A stretch of DNA of 64,000 nucleotides from Pseudomonas yangonensis (GTDB lineage: Bacteria > Pseudomonadota > Gammaproteobacteria > Pseudomonadales > Pseudomonadaceae): contig NZ_BLJU01000009.1 in the NCBI RefSeq assembly GCF_009932725.1, forward strand, positions 62,001 to 126,000, written 5' to 3'. Below, piece after piece: positions 26,905-36,064 of this stretch. A model generated the notes under the pieces. That model had not been told where the DNA came from and did not search any database. It was given only the letters and a program-made list of their open reading frames with translations. The position numbers and the translations under genes are program-made. The number at the start of each line of letters is the position of its first letter. Position 1 is the first letter of the stretch.

Positions 26905-28289
26905 CAGTGACCTCCTTGGGGCGGTGGTTCATCCACCGCGCTGACCTGCAGATGCACGCCGTCGCGCGCCGTGACACGTACCCGCTGCCCAAGCCGCAAT
27001 GGCGCGGTGCCCCGCACCTGCCAGCGTTCGCCCTGCAGCGCTACCCAACCGGCGCGCGGATCGTCGTCACGCACCGCAGCGACCGCTACCAGGCTGCCCA
27101 CCAGAGCGCTGGCACCGGCCACCTGCTGGCACCGCCTGGCCCTGAGCGCCATGCCGACGATGGCCAGGACCAGCGCAGCGCTGATCAGCGCCAGGGTGAC
27201 GATCAGCGCCAGCGGAATACCGAAACCCGGCACATCGGTATCGATGAGGATCAGCCCGCCGAACACGAACGCCACCACCCCGCCGATGCCGAGCACGCCG
27301 AAACTGGGCAGGAAGGCCTCGGCGGTGATGAAGGCGATGCCGAGCAGAATCAGCGCCACGCCGGCGTAGTTCACCGGCAGCAATTGCAGGGCGTAGAGCG
27401 CGAGCAGCAGGCTGATGCCACCGAGCACGCCGCCAACGCCACTGCCGGGGTTGGCGAATTCGAAGAACAGCCCGTAGATGCCGATCATCATCAGGATCAG
27501 CGCCACGCTGGGGTTGGTGATCACCGCCAGCAGGCGGGTGCGCCAGTCCGGTGCATGGCTGATCAGCGGCGCGCCAGCCGTAGCCAGGGTCTGCTCGACG
27601 CCTGCCGCCTGCAGGGTCTTGCCATCCAGCTGGCGCAACAAGTCGGTGGTATCAGCGGCCAGGTAGTCGATCACCTGGCGTTCCAGCGCCTCCTCGGCTG
27701 ACAGACTGACGGCTTCGCGCACCGCCTGTTCGGCCCATTCGGCGTTGCGTCCGCGCATATTGGCCAGCCCGCGGATGTAGGCCGCGGCGTCATTGACCTG
27801 CTTGGCGGTCATAGCGTCGTCCGAGCCCTTTTCGCCTTGTGTCGGTTTGTTCGTCTCGCCCTTGCCGTCGCCCTCGGGCTTGCCTGGCGAGCCCGGCATG
27901 CCGATGGCCACTGGCGTGGCGGCGCCGAGATTGGTCCCCGGAGCCATGGCGGCCACATGGCTGGCGTAGAGGATGTAGGTGCCGGCGCTGGCCGCCCGCG
28001 CACCTCCGGGTGCGACGTGCGTCGCGACCGGAACGGGGCTGGCGAGAATCGCCTTGATGATGGCGCGCATGGCGCTGTCCAGGCCGCCGGGGGTGTCGAT
28101 CTCGATCACCACCAGCTGGGCGCCTTCGTCCACCGCCCTGGCCAGGCCGCGCACCAGATAATCGGCACTGGCCGGGCCGATCACGCCATCCACCTGCAAG
28201 CGCACCACTGCGCCCGGCGCCGCACTCACCCCCACCGATCCGCAGAGGATCAGAGCGCACAGACACAGACGCAACCAGCCAGGTGACAC
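26904..28289 (-). CDS. NfeD-family membrane serine protease
   Basis: 461 residues. Signal peptide (~1-23), ClpP-like serine protease domain (~28-225) with nucleophile Ser101 in [13 protein letters not shown] and probable catalytic Lys163 (AMTAKQVND), then four or five membrane helices (~235-390), and a C-terminal NfeD OB-fold domain (~400-461). A low-complexity linker rich in Gly and Lys (~131-157) separates the two catalytic segments. It is the long NfeD1b form, paired with the slipin gene that it overlaps. In archaeal homologues the protease cleaves the stomatin partner. Confidence 0.92.
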   Translation of the reverse strand: MSPGWLRLCLCALILCGSVGVSAAPGAVVRLQVDGVIGPASADYLVRGLARAVDEGAQLVVIEIDTPGGLDSAMRAIIKAILASPVPVATHVAPGGARAASAGTYILYASHVAAMAPGTNLGAATPVAIGMPGSPGKPEGDGKGETNKPTQGEKGSDDAMTAKQVNDAAAYIRGLANMRGRNAEWAEQAVREAVSLSAEEALERQVIDYLAADTTDLLRQLDGKTLQAAGVEQTLATAGAPLISHAPDWRTRLLAVITNPSVALILMMIGIYGLFFEFANPGSGVGGVLGGISLLLALYALQLLPVNYAGVALILLGIAFITAEAFLPSFGVLGIGGVVAFVFGGLILIDTDVPGFGIPLALIVTLALISAALVLAIVGMALRARRCQQVAGASALVGSLVAVAAVRDDDPRAGWVALQGERWQVRGTAPLRLGQRVRVTARDGVHLQVSAVDEPPPQGGH

Positions 28290-28511
28290 GTTCGACTCCC
28301 AGGCCCGCGGTGGTACCGAAGATGTGGCAGCGGGACCTTACTGAGCATAGTCCAGGCCTCCTGCGACTCCCTCGACCGGGCAACCGGATGTGCTACAGGG
28401 CATGTACGAGCGGTGAAGCGAGGCGCCAGGCATGGCTATTGGGTGCATATGGATACCCAGCGGTCATTCAGTTCCGGTAGGCTGCTCATCTCTACTTCAA
28501 CCAGGTCGTTT

Positions 28512-30683
28512 ATGCCCCGTCCCCGCCTTCGCCAATCGCTGCGCCGTCTCTGGGCGCTGGACAAATTCAGCGCCAGCCTGCGGGTGCTCATCGCCCTGAC
28601 CGGAGCCCTCGCGCTGTGTTGGTGGCAAGGCTGGATGCACGGACTGATCCCCCTGTTTCTCGGCATCATCGCCAGCGCCCTGACCGAGACCGATGACAGC
28701 TGGCAGGGTCGCCTCGGTGCGGTGCTGGTGACCCTGGCCTGCTTCAGCGCGGCGGCCTACGCGGTGGAGTTTCTGTTTCCCTACCCCTGGCTGTTCGTCA
28801 TCGCCCTGGCGCTGTCGACCTTTTGCCTGACCCTGCTCGGCGCCCTGGGCGAGCGTTTCGCCACGCTCGGCTCCGGCACGCTGATCCTCGCCGTGTACAG
28901 CATGATCGGCGTCGAGCAGCGCGGCGGCGTCGCCGGCCTGTGGCTGGAGCCCCTGCTGCTGGTCGCCGGCGCCGCATGGTACGGCCTGCTGTCGGTGATC
29001 TGGCATGGCCTGTTCACCCACCAGCCGGTGCAGCAAAGCCTGGCCCGGCTGTTTCGCGAGCTGGGCAAGTACCTCAAGCTCAAGGCGGCACTGTTCGAAC
29101 CCGTGCGCCAGCTGGATGTCGAGCAGCGCCGCCTGGAGTTGGCGCAGCAGAACGGACGCGTGGTATCGGCGCTCAACGCGGCCAAGGAGATCATCCTGCA
29201 CCGGGTCGGCAATGGCCGTCCCGGGCCCAAGGTCAATCGCTACCTGAAGCTGTACTTCCTCGCCCAGGACATTCACGAACGCGCCAGCTCCTCGCACTAC
29301 CCCTACAACGAACTGGCCGAGGCCTTCTTCCACAGCGACGTACTGTTTCGCTGCCAGCGCTTGCTGCGCCTGCACGGCGAAGCCTGCGAACGCCTGGGCA
29401 GCGCCATCGAACTGCGCCAGCCCTTCGAATACCGCGAGCTGTGCAGCCAGGCGCTGGAAGATCTGCATGCCTCGCTGGACCATCTGCATCTGCAGAGCAA
29501 CCCGGCCTGGCGCCGCCTGCTGCGCTCGCTCGGCGCACTGGCCGGCAACCTCGCCAGCCTCGACCTGCTGCTGGGCAATGCCAGCAACCCCGATGCCCTG
29601 GCCGACGAACAGGACAGCAGCCTGCTCGATCGCGAGCCGCATTCACTGCGTGAAGTGGCCGAGCGCATCGGCCAGCAACTGACGCCCACCTCGCTGCTGT
29701 TTCGCCACGCTCTGCGCCTGTCCATCGCCCTGGCCGCCGGTTACGGCCTGCTACATCTGATTCACCCGACCCAGGGCTACTGGATTCTGCTGACCACCCT
29801 GTTCGTCTGCCAGCCGAACTACGGTGCCACGCGCCTGAAGCTGGTGCAGCGTATCGTCGGTACCCTGGTCGGTCTGGGGCTCGGCTGGGCGCTGTTCGAT
29901 CTGTTCCCCGATCCGCGCGTCCAGGCGCTGTTCGCCGTGGTCGCCGGGGTCGCCTTCTTCGCCACGCGCAGCACGCGCTACACCCTGGCCACTGCGGCGA
30001 TCACCCTGCTGGTGCTGTTCTGCTTCAACCAGGTCGGTGATGGCTACGGCCTGTTCCTGCCACGCCTGGTCGACACCCTGCTCGGCAGCCTGATCGCCGG
30101 GCTGGCGGTATTCCTGATCCTGCCGGACTGGCAGGGGCGGCGCCTGGGCCGCATGCTCGCCGGCACGCTGAGCTGCAACAGCGCCTACCTGCGGCAGATC
30201 ATCGCCCAGTACGCCCGCGGCAAACGTGACGACCTCGGCTACCGTCTGGCCCGGCGCAACGCGCACAACGCCGACGCGGCCCTGTCCACCACCCTCGGCA
30301 ACATGCTGATGGAGCCGGGCCACTTCCGTAAGGATGCCGACCTCGGCTTTCGCTTCCTGGTGCTGTCGCACACCCTGCTTAGCTACCTCTCTGCGCTCGG
30401 CGCGCACCGCGGGGAACAGTTACCGCAGGCGGTCCAGGCACAACTGCTGGCACAGGCCGAAGCGCTGGCGAGCAGCCTCGATGAAATCGCCACCGGCCTG
30501 CGTGGCGAGCAGCCGCTGGTCATTCACAGCGACGAGGAACAGGCCCTGGCGCAGAGCCTGGAGCAGATCGCCGATGACGTCGATGAACGGCAGCGCCTGG
30601 TGCAGACGCAGCTGGCGCTGATCTGCCGCCAGCTCGCACCGCTGCGCACCCTGGCGGCACACCTGCAGAAGGATCGCCACTAG
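28512..30683 (+). CDS. FUSC/YccS-family inner-membrane transporter
   Basis: 723 residues. Two blocks of membrane helices (~25-190 and ~405-560), each followed by a long soluble helical region; the second block contains HPTQGYWILLTTLFVCQPNYGATRLKLVQRI, characteristic of YccS/YhfK and the FUSC (fusaric acid resistance) superfamily. The middle segment has FFHSDVLFRCQRLLRLHGEAC. It is presumed to be an aromatic-acid or other efflux pump, with the substrate unproven. ATG 28512 (MPRPRLRQSLRRLW) gives the family length; the frame open to 28413 adds 33 residues. There are no partner membrane-fusion genes nearby. Confidence 0.85.
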   Translation: MPRPRLRQSLRRLWALDKFSASLRVLIALTGALALCWWQGWMHGLIPLFLGIIASALTETDDSWQGRLGAVLVTLACFSAAAYAVEFLFPYPWLFVIALALSTFCLTLLGALGERFATLGSGTLILAVYSMIGVEQRGGVAGLWLEPLLLVAGAAWYGLLSVIWHGLFTHQPVQQSLARLFRELGKYLKLKAALFEPVRQLDVEQRRLELAQQNGRVVSALNAAKEIILHRVGNGRPGPKVNRYLKLYFLAQDIHERASSSHYPYNELAEAFFHSDVLFRCQRLLRLHGEACERLGSAIELRQPFEYRELCSQALEDLHASLDHLHLQSNPAWRRLLRSLGALAGNLASLDLLLGNASNPDALADEQDSSLLDREPHSLREVAERIGQQLTPTSLLFRHALRLSIALAAGYGLLHLIHPTQGYWILLTTLFVCQPNYGATRLKLVQRIVGTLVGLGLGWALFDLFPDPRVQALFAVVAGVAFFATRSTRYTLATAAITLLVLFCFNQVGDGYGLFLPRLVDTLLGSLIAGLAVFLILPDWQGRRLGRMLAGTLSCNSAYLRQIIAQYARGKRDDLGYRLARRNAHNADAALSTTLGNMLMEPGHFRKDADLGFRFLVLSHTLLSYLSALGAHRGEQLPQAVQAQLLAQAEALASSLDEIATGLRGEQPLVIHSDEEQALAQSLEQIADDVDERQRLVQTQLALICRQLAPLRTLAAHLQKDRH

Positions 30684-30740
30684 CAGCTCAATGCGGCTTT
30701 CTGCCACTATTTAAGGACGCCTATATCCCAGGCCTTGCCC

Positions 30741-32546
30741 ATGCCAGCTAACCGACACGCCGCCCCTGCCTTTCCGGTCTCGTTGCCGGGTCTGCTGCTG
30801 GTGTGCTGTCTGCTTCTAACCAGCCAGCTCTCCTTCGCCGCCACGCGCCTGAACGAAGTCAGCGCGCCACAGGATCTCTACGGCCTGGTGGATTTTCTCG
30901 CCGACCCACAGGGCACGCTGAGCCTGGACGACGTGCGCGCCGCCGACGCGCCATTTGAGTCCTCACTGAAACGTCGCGATCTGAGCTTCGGCTACGTGCC
31001 GGGGGTGATCTGGTTGCGTCTGGAACTGCAATCGGACGCTCAGCAAACGCGCATCTGGCGCCTGGAACTGAACTACGCCTCACTGGATGAGGTACGCCTG
31101 TACGATATCGGCGCCGATGGCGTGCGCGAGTCACGCAGCGGCGATACCGTGCCCTACGCCGAGCGCGCCGTCGGCCATCGCTACCCGGTATTCGAGATCA
31201 CCCTGCAACCTGGCGAGCAGCGCACGCTGTACCTGCGCGTCGACTCGCGCGGCAGCATGACCCTCAGCGGTGCGCTGATGTCTTCGCGCGATTTCGAGCA
31301 GCACAGTCAGAATGGCTATCTGGTGCACGCCATCTACTTCGGCGTGCTGATCGCGCTGGGCCTGTACAACCTGCTGCTGTTTCTCGCCCTGCGCGAACGG
31401 CCCTTCCTCAACTACGTGCTGTTCATGTTCGCCTTCGCCCTCAGCGTACTGTCGCTCAACGGCCTTGGCGCGCAGTACCTGTGGTCCGACGCCGCGCCCT
31501 GGAGCAATCGCATGTTGCCGGTCAGCCTGACCTCGGCGGCGCTGCTGTCGGTGATCTTCGCCCGCAGCTTCCTCGATACCCGCCAGTGGCTGCCGCGCTG
31601 GGACCGGGTCCTGCTGATGTTGTGCATGGCCATCGGCACCGCTGTATTGGCCACGCTGCTGCTACCGGTGCAGCGCGCCTTGCAGCTGATGTCGGTGACC
31701 GGCCTGATCGCCACCCTGACGCTGCTGGTCACCAGCTTCGTCTGCGTCGGTTACCGCGTGCCCGGTGCGCGCCTGTTCGCCCTGGCCTGGCTGATGTTGC
31801 TGACGGGTGCGGTGCTGCTGGCGCTGCGTAACTTCGCCCTGATTCCGTCGAACTTCATCACCCTGTACGCCATGCAGATCGGCTCGGGGCTCGAGATGAT
31901 CCTGCTGTCCTTCGCCCTGGCCGCGCGCTTCAACGAACTCAAGCGCCAGCGCGAGGCGGCGCTGCAGCTCAACGAGCAGGTCCTGGCCAAACGCGTCACC
32001 GAACGCACCCTGGCGCTGGAGCAGGCCAACCAGCGCCTCAGCGAACTGGCGTTGCAGGACCCCTTGACCGGCCTGGCCAACCGTACTGCCCTGCAGCAGC
32101 ATCTGGATCAGGCGCTGGCGCGCAGCCTGCGTCGCAACGAACTGCTGGCGGTGATGCTAATCGACCTGGACGGGTTCAAACCGATCAACGACCAGCACGG
32201 CCACGGCTTTGGCGACCTGGTACTGGCCGAGATCGCCGAGCGTCTACGTCAGTACATCCGCGATGCCGACCTGCCGGCCCGCCTGGGCGGCGACGAGTTC
32301 GTGGTGGTCTGCGAGAATGTGCAATCGGCCGAAGACGCCCACGACCTGGCCAAGCGCCTGCTGGAAGGGCTGGACACACCGATGTATCTGGAAAATCGTG
32401 CCGTGCGTGTCGGCGCCAGCATCGGTATCGCCCTGAGTCGCGGCGGCGACGATGCCACCACGCTGATCCGCCTGGCCGACGCCGCGATGTACCAAGCCAA
32501 GGCCGCCGGGCGCAACCGCGTGCAACTGGCAACCGCGCATCCCTGA
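30741..32546 (+). CDS. Membrane diguanylate cyclase with 7TMR-DISM sensor
   Basis: 601 residues. Signal peptide (~1-35), periplasmic 7TMR-DISMED2 domain (~40-185; motifs FGYVPGVIWLRLELQ and RTLYLRVDSRGSMTLSG), seven membrane helices (~190-385), a short coiled coil (ERTLALEQANQRLSELAL) and a GGDEF domain with GGDEF at 516-520. An inhibitory RxxD (RDAD) lies exactly five residues before it, so product inhibition is likely, unlike the cyclase at 17541. It responds to an unknown external, perhaps carbohydrate, ligand by making cyclic di-GMP. ATG 30741 is preferred over TTG 30735. Confidence 0.92.
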   Translation: MPANRHAAPAFPVSLPGLLLVCCLLLTSQLSFAATRLNEVSAPQDLYGLVDFLADPQGTLSLDDVRAADAPFESSLKRRDLSFGYVPGVIWLRLELQSDAQQTRIWRLELNYASLDEVRLYDIGADGVRESRSGDTVPYAERAVGHRYPVFEITLQPGEQRTLYLRVDSRGSMTLSGALMSSRDFEQHSQNGYLVHAIYFGVLIALGLYNLLLFLALRERPFLNYVLFMFAFALSVLSLNGLGAQYLWSDAAPWSNRMLPVSLTSAALLSVIFARSFLDTRQWLPRWDRVLLMLCMAIGTAVLATLLLPVQRALQLMSVTGLIATLTLLVTSFVCVGYRVPGARLFALAWLMLLTGAVLLALRNFALIPSNFITLYAMQIGSGLEMILLSFALAARFNELKRQREAALQLNEQVLAKRVTERTLALEQANQRLSELALQDPLTGLANRTALQQHLDQALARSLRRNELLAVMLIDLDGFKPINDQHGHGFGDLVLAEIAERLRQYIRDADLPARLGGDEFVVVCENVQSAEDAHDLAKRLLEGLDTPMYLENRAVRVGASIGIALSRGGDDATTLIRLADAAMYQAKAAGRNRVQLATAHP

Positions 32547-32588
32547 ACGGGGGCCTGCCCCATCCCGTCACCGCCCAAATAGCGCACC

Positions 32589-33071
32589 ATGGACAAAAAT
32601 CTGCTGCTGCACGACGTGCTCACCCATCTGCAGGCCGACCTCGAGCAGGCCAGCCTCGCCGCTCTCACCGCTCACGAAGCGGCCACCCATGAGGAGAACG
32701 TCGCCGAAAACAAATACGACACCCTGGGCCTGGAGGCCGCTTATCTGGCCAGCGGCCAGGCACGCCGGGTCGAAGAACTGCGCCAGACCCTGATCACCTG
32801 GCGCCAGTTGCGCCCGCGGCCATTCGACGAGGCGCAGGGCATCGAACTGGGTGCACTGATTCAGCTGGCTAGCGAAGACGGCCATGAGCAGTGGCTGTTT
32901 CTCGGCCCGCAGGGCGCCAGCATGAAGCTGCAGCAGGCCGGGCAGAGCGTTCAGGTACTGGGCAATGCCGCGCCGCTGGGCCGTCTGCTGCTCGGCAAAC
33001 GTCCGGGTGACGAAATCACCCTGCCCATGGGCAATAGGCAGCAGGTATTCGAAGTGCTGGCAGCCGAATGA
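32589..33071 (+). CDS. GreA/GreB-like transcription factor
   Basis: 160 residues. The N-terminal half is a coiled coil (LLHDVLTHLQADLEQASLAALTAHEAATHEENVAENKYDT in outline), and the C-terminal half (~85-160) is an FKBP-like GreA/B C-terminal domain with LGRLLLGKRPGDEITLPMG near the end. The coiled-coil tip carries Glu and Asp residues, as Gre factors need for RNA-cleavage stimulation of stalled RNA polymerase, but the sequence is divergent from GreA/GreB and could be a Gfh- or Rnk-like modulator. It follows the diguanylate cyclase by 42 bp and precedes a DUF2789 gene. The ATG at 32589 has only a weak site. Confidence 0.7.
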   Translation: MDKNLLLHDVLTHLQADLEQASLAALTAHEAATHEENVAENKYDTLGLEAAYLASGQARRVEELRQTLITWRQLRPRPFDEAQGIELGALIQLASEDGHEQWLFLGPQGASMKLQQAGQSVQVLGNAAPLGRLLLGKRPGDEITLPMGNRQQVFEVLAAE

Positions 33072-33133
33072 AGGGAACTATCCGAGCCTCGGTTGGGTAA
33101 TTATCGATGAACCCTACGTTTGGAGAGCCCGCC

Positions 33134-33367
33134 ATGGAAAACCCCGTCCACAGCCTGCCCGCCCTGTTCAAGCAGCTTGGCCTGCCCGACGATCCGGCCA
33201 GCATCAACGCCTTCATCAGCACCCATTCGCCTCTGCCGGACGCATGCAAGCTGTCCGAGGCCCCGTTCTGGACGCCGGCACAGGCAGCGCTGCTGCGCGA
33301 CGAGATTCTCGAAGACGCCGACTGGGCGCCGGTGGTTGACCAGCTCAACGTACGCCTGCACGGCTAG
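33134..33367 (+). CDS. DUF2789 family protein
   Basis: 77 residues (MENPVHSLPALFKQLGLPDD...), a small acidic helical cytoplasmic protein of a family common in Pseudomonas, of unknown function. ATG 33134 has GGAGAG 7-10 bases upstream; the ATG at 33107 would add nine residues without a site. The last sense codons are LHG, and the TAG stop lies within the terminal CTAG of the MITE-like element that begins at 33364, so the element insertion defines or preserves the stop. The preceding Gre-like gene lies 62 bp upstream. Confidence 0.8.
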   Translation: MENPVHSLPALFKQLGLPDDPASINAFISTHSPLPDACKLSEAPFWTPAQAALLRDEILEDADWAPVVDQLNVRLHG

Positions 33368-33542
33368 CAGGCTGTTGAAAAACTATCTGCGTTGCCACTG
33401 CTGCGTTAAAAACAGGCTCGTGCGCGAGTCCGATCAAAATGCTCATTTACAGCTCGTAAACTCCGCTTTTTCGCCTGTTTTTGCGGGGCCGCCATCGGTA
33501 TTGCATTGGCTGCCTCGCCTACGTTTTTCAACGGCCTGCTAG
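33364..33542. mobile_element. MITE-like element (179 bp) abutting the DUF2789 gene
   Basis: The left end CTAGCAGGCTGTTGAAAAAC pairs with the right end 33523-33542 at 19 of 20 positions. The element begins and ends with CTAG, a possible target. The interior holds 33401-33420 and 33471-33499, both exact inverted copies of core parts of the 10583-10798 element. No open frame or transposase. Confidence 0.7.
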
Positions 33543-33562
33543 CGGGCAGGCGCGCCTGCGCT

Positions 33563-34054
33563 TCAACCGCCCGCCGTCATCTCGCGCCAGGTCAGGTACA
33601 TGCGCAGGTCGAACTCGATCTGCGCATAGCCCGGCAACATGTGATCGCAAAGCTTGTAGAAGGCCTTGTTGTGCTCGGCCTCCTTCAGGTGCGCCAGCTC
33701 GTGCACCACGATCATCTGCAGAAAGGCCGGCGCGGCGTCGCGAAACAGCGAGGCGACGCGAATCTCCTTCTTGGCCTTGAGCCTGCCGCCGTGCACCCGC
33801 GAGATCGCCGTATGCAGCCCCAGCGCCCTGTGGGTGAGATCGAGGCGGGCGTCATAGAGCACCTTGTCGATCGCCGGTGCGTTCTTCAGGTGCTCCTGCT
33901 TGAGGGCCATCACGTAGCCGTACAGTGCCTTGTCGCTCTGAACCTCGTGGCGACCCGGATAGCGCTGGGCCAGGTAATCACCCAGCCGATCATCGGCAAT
34001 CAACTGGCGCACCTGCTGCTGCACGGCCACCGGATAACCCTGTAGATACTTCAC
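33563..34054 (-). CDS. YgjP-like zinc metallopeptidase
   Basis: 163 residues. The zinc motif HELAH (His118-Glu119-His122) with third ligand His128 in KEAEHNKAFY is the hallmark of the YgjP/WLM group. RVHGGRLKAKKEIRVASLF is the basic stretch before it. Cytoplasmic, with no signal peptide. Substrates are unknown; family members are often found near restriction or DNA-repair genes, which is not the case here. The gene ends 20 bp from the MITE-like element and starts 48 bp from the end of the PQQ sugar dehydrogenase gene, in the same direction, so the three minus-strand genes may form one unit. Confidence 0.85.
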   Translation of the reverse strand: MKYLQGYPVAVQQQVRQLIADDRLGDYLAQRYPGRHEVQSDKALYGYVMALKQEHLKNAPAIDKVLYDARLDLTHRALGLHTAISRVHGGRLKAKKEIRVASLFRDAAPAFLQMIVVHELAHLKEAEHNKAFYKLCDHMLPGYAQIEFDLRMYLTWREMTAGG

Positions 34055-34102
34055 CGCTCAGGTCCCTTGTTCATCAGGACCGCCAGTGTAACGGATAGCG
34101 CC

Positions 34103-35203
34103 CTACTCGCTGGGCAGCACACGCAACAGGCGCCCCTGCGGGTTGTCGGTGAGCAGGTAGAGGGCGCCGTCCGGTCCGCTGCGCACGTCGCGAATGCGCT
34201 CGTCCAGCTCTTCAAACAGCACCTCCTCACCGGCCAGCATGCCGTCGCGCACACGGATACGGCGTACGCTGCGTTCGGCCAGGGTGGCGGCGAACAGGTC
34301 GCCCTGCCAGTCGGGGAACAGCTCGCCGCGATACAGCGTCAGGCTCGACGGCGCCACCGATGGCGTCCAGTGCAGCAGGGGGGCGGTCAGCCCCGGCAAC
34401 TCGGTGTAGGGGCTGACCCGCGCACCGGTGTAATCGATACCGAAGGTCACCAGCGGCCAGCCGTAGTTGTTACCAGCCTCGATCAGGTTGAGTTCGTCGC
34501 CGCCACGCGGGCCGTGTTCATGGCTGTACAGGCGGCCACTCTCGGCATCGAAGACGATGCCCTGCACGTTGCGATGACCCAGACTGTAGATCTCGGCGGC
34601 GGCGCCGGGCTTCCCAACCATCGGGTTGTCCGGCGGCACGCTGCCGTCGCGGTTCAGCCGCACGATCTTGCCGAGATGATTGGCCGGATTCTGCGCCTCC
34701 TCGCGCCAGTCGAAGCCGTCGCCCAACGTGAGCACCAGGGTCTTGTCGGCCAGGAAGGCTATACGCCCGCCGTAGTGCGAAGCACCCTCCTTGAGCGGCT
34801 GGGCGGTGAACAGGACCTCGAAGTCGTGCAGCTCGTCGTCCACCAGGCGGGCACGGGCCAGACGCGTGTTGTTGGCCTCCTGCGTGCCGTGCGCGTAGGT
34901 CAGGTACAGCCAGCGGTTGTCGGCGTAATCCGGGTCCAGCGCCACTTCCATCAGCCCCGCCTGGGCAGCGCTAAAGGCTTCGGGTAAGCCGGCGACGGGT
35001 TCCGGGTCGACACTGCCATCGGCTTCGATGATGCGCAGGCGCCCGACGCGTTCGGTGACCAGCAGACGGCCATCCGGCAGGAAAGCCATCGCCCAGGGGT
35101 GCTCCAGACCTTCGCTGAAGGTTTCGATACGGTAATCCAGCGCCAGCGAAGGCGTACTGACCAACAGGGCGCCAAGCAATAGCGCGCGCTTACTTCTCAA
35201 CAT
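34103..35203 (-). CDS. PQQ-dependent soluble aldose sugar dehydrogenase
   Basis: 366 residues from ATG 35203, giving a signal peptide MLRSKRALLLGALLVSTPSLA. A six-bladed beta-propeller of the YliI/GDH-B family: LEHPWAMAFLPDGRLLVTER at the N-terminus, HYGGRIAFL, GHRNVQGIVFD, and HGPRGGDELNLIEAGNNYGW, which carries PQQ and calcium contacts. It oxidises aldose sugars in the periplasm when PQQ is available. An upstream extension of 29 residues (to 35290) lacks homology. The preceding gene on this strand (35217-35693) ends 13 bp before the start, so they are likely co-transcribed. Confidence 0.9.
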   Translation of the reverse strand: MLRSKRALLLGALLVSTPSLALDYRIETFSEGLEHPWAMAFLPDGRLLVTERVGRLRIIEADGSVDPEPVAGLPEAFSAAQAGLMEVALDPDYADNRWLYLTYAHGTQEANNTRLARARLVDDELHDFEVLFTAQPLKEGASHYGGRIAFLADKTLVLTLGDGFDWREEAQNPANHLGKIVRLNRDGSVPPDNPMVGKPGAAAEIYSLGHRNVQGIVFDAESGRLYSHEHGPRGGDELNLIEAGNNYGWPLVTFGIDYTGARVSPYTELPGLTAPLLHWTPSVAPSSLTLYRGELFPDWQGDLFAATLAERSVRRIRVRDGMLAGEEVLFEELDERIRDVRSGPDGALYLLTDNPQGRLLRVLPSE

Positions 35204-35216
35204 GGGCCACGCCTTG

Positions 35217-35693
35217 TCACAGGGAGTCGGAGGAAGTCGGCTGCGTCCGATAGCGCACACGCCGGCCGAGCAGGCCGAACAGCAGCGCACCGACGCTGCC
35301 GCAGGCCATCAGTCCTAGCGTGCCGATCGTGCTGCGATCAGCGGCGATCAGCGTCGGCATTGGCGCTAAGGCGTTGGCCAGCGCCAGCGCAGACCAGATT
35401 GCCGCCGCGCCCGCCAGCACAAAGATCAGCCAGCGCAGCGTGGGTATACGCCGGGCGAACCAGGCGGCCATCGGCAGTGCGACAAGAAAGCCCAGCGCAC
35501 TGAGCAGGATGAAGGTGGGAGCGAAGCCGAGCAGGTCGAGGCAAGTGGTGCCAACGCGTACATCCAGCGGCATCGGTGCGCCCAGCGCTTGCAGGGCGGC
35601 GAGGTTGGTCTGGGTCTGGAAGATCGAGGCAAGCAGCGAAGCCAGCAACACGGCGAGGACGAAAGCGAGCAACAGGCGCGGCTTGCTGGACAT
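35217..35693 (-). CDS. Four-helix membrane protein, unknown
   Basis: 158 residues with four hydrophobic helices (~6-25, ~58-80, ~88-110, ~123-145) and a basic C-terminal tail (GRRVRYRTQPTSSDSL). No catalytic motif is visible. Probably the first gene of a unit with the PQQ sugar dehydrogenase; a role in sugar oxidation or PQQ supply is conceivable from position only. GGAGAAC overlaps the ribosome-site region of the start at 35693. I do not recognise a named family. Confidence 0.65.
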   Translation of the reverse strand: MSSKPRLLLAFVLAVLLASLLASIFQTQTNLAALQALGAPMPLDVRVGTTCLDLLGFAPTFILLSALGFLVALPMAAWFARRIPTLRWLIFVLAGAAAIWSALALANALAPMPTLIAADRSTIGTLGLMACGSVGALLFGLLGRRVRYRTQPTSSDSL

Positions 35694-36064
35694 GGAGAAC
35701 AGTTCCCGGAACGACAGTGCCCGGATTATGGCGCACCCTACCGGCCGTTATGTTCCGGGTGTTTTACAGGGTTTTACCTGTGCCGGACATCGCCTCTTTC
35801 CTCGCATTTTCGGGGCTGCGCAGTGGATCGAAAGCGCCAATGATAATGACTTTAAATTGACGCCAATAAGCCGACAAACGGCTATCACGCTTTCGCCCCG
35901 ATTGCCGTTATAAAGCGCGCCACGAGCGCACTCGCTGCTCGTGAAGGCAGCCCTGCCACCCTTCTAGCTCGCGCGTCACCGGCTGGAACGCCAAGTAAGC
36001 CGTTACTGACTCCTGGATGAGATGTGCCCCCGACTGAAGTTTCCTTTTTCAGGAGCTTTTGAAC
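35694..36064. other. Intergenic region between divergent genes
   Basis: 371 bp holding the promoters of the leftward 35693 gene and the rightward alginate lyase. A stretch CAATGATAATGACTTTAAAT at 35838-35857 is AT-rich and weakly Fur-box-like, but only part of the 19-base dyad is present. AGGAG at 36051 is the lyase ribosome site. I see no gene or strong repeat. Confidence 0.4.

Noticed and set aside
35838..35857. Fur-box-like stretch before the alginate lyase
   Set aside because: Only one arm matches a Fur consensus; AT-rich composition alone explains it.
35985..36015. Possible AlgU (sigma-22) promoter before the alginate lyase
   Set aside because: GAAC is present but the rest of the -35 and the -10 at the right spacing are not convincing.
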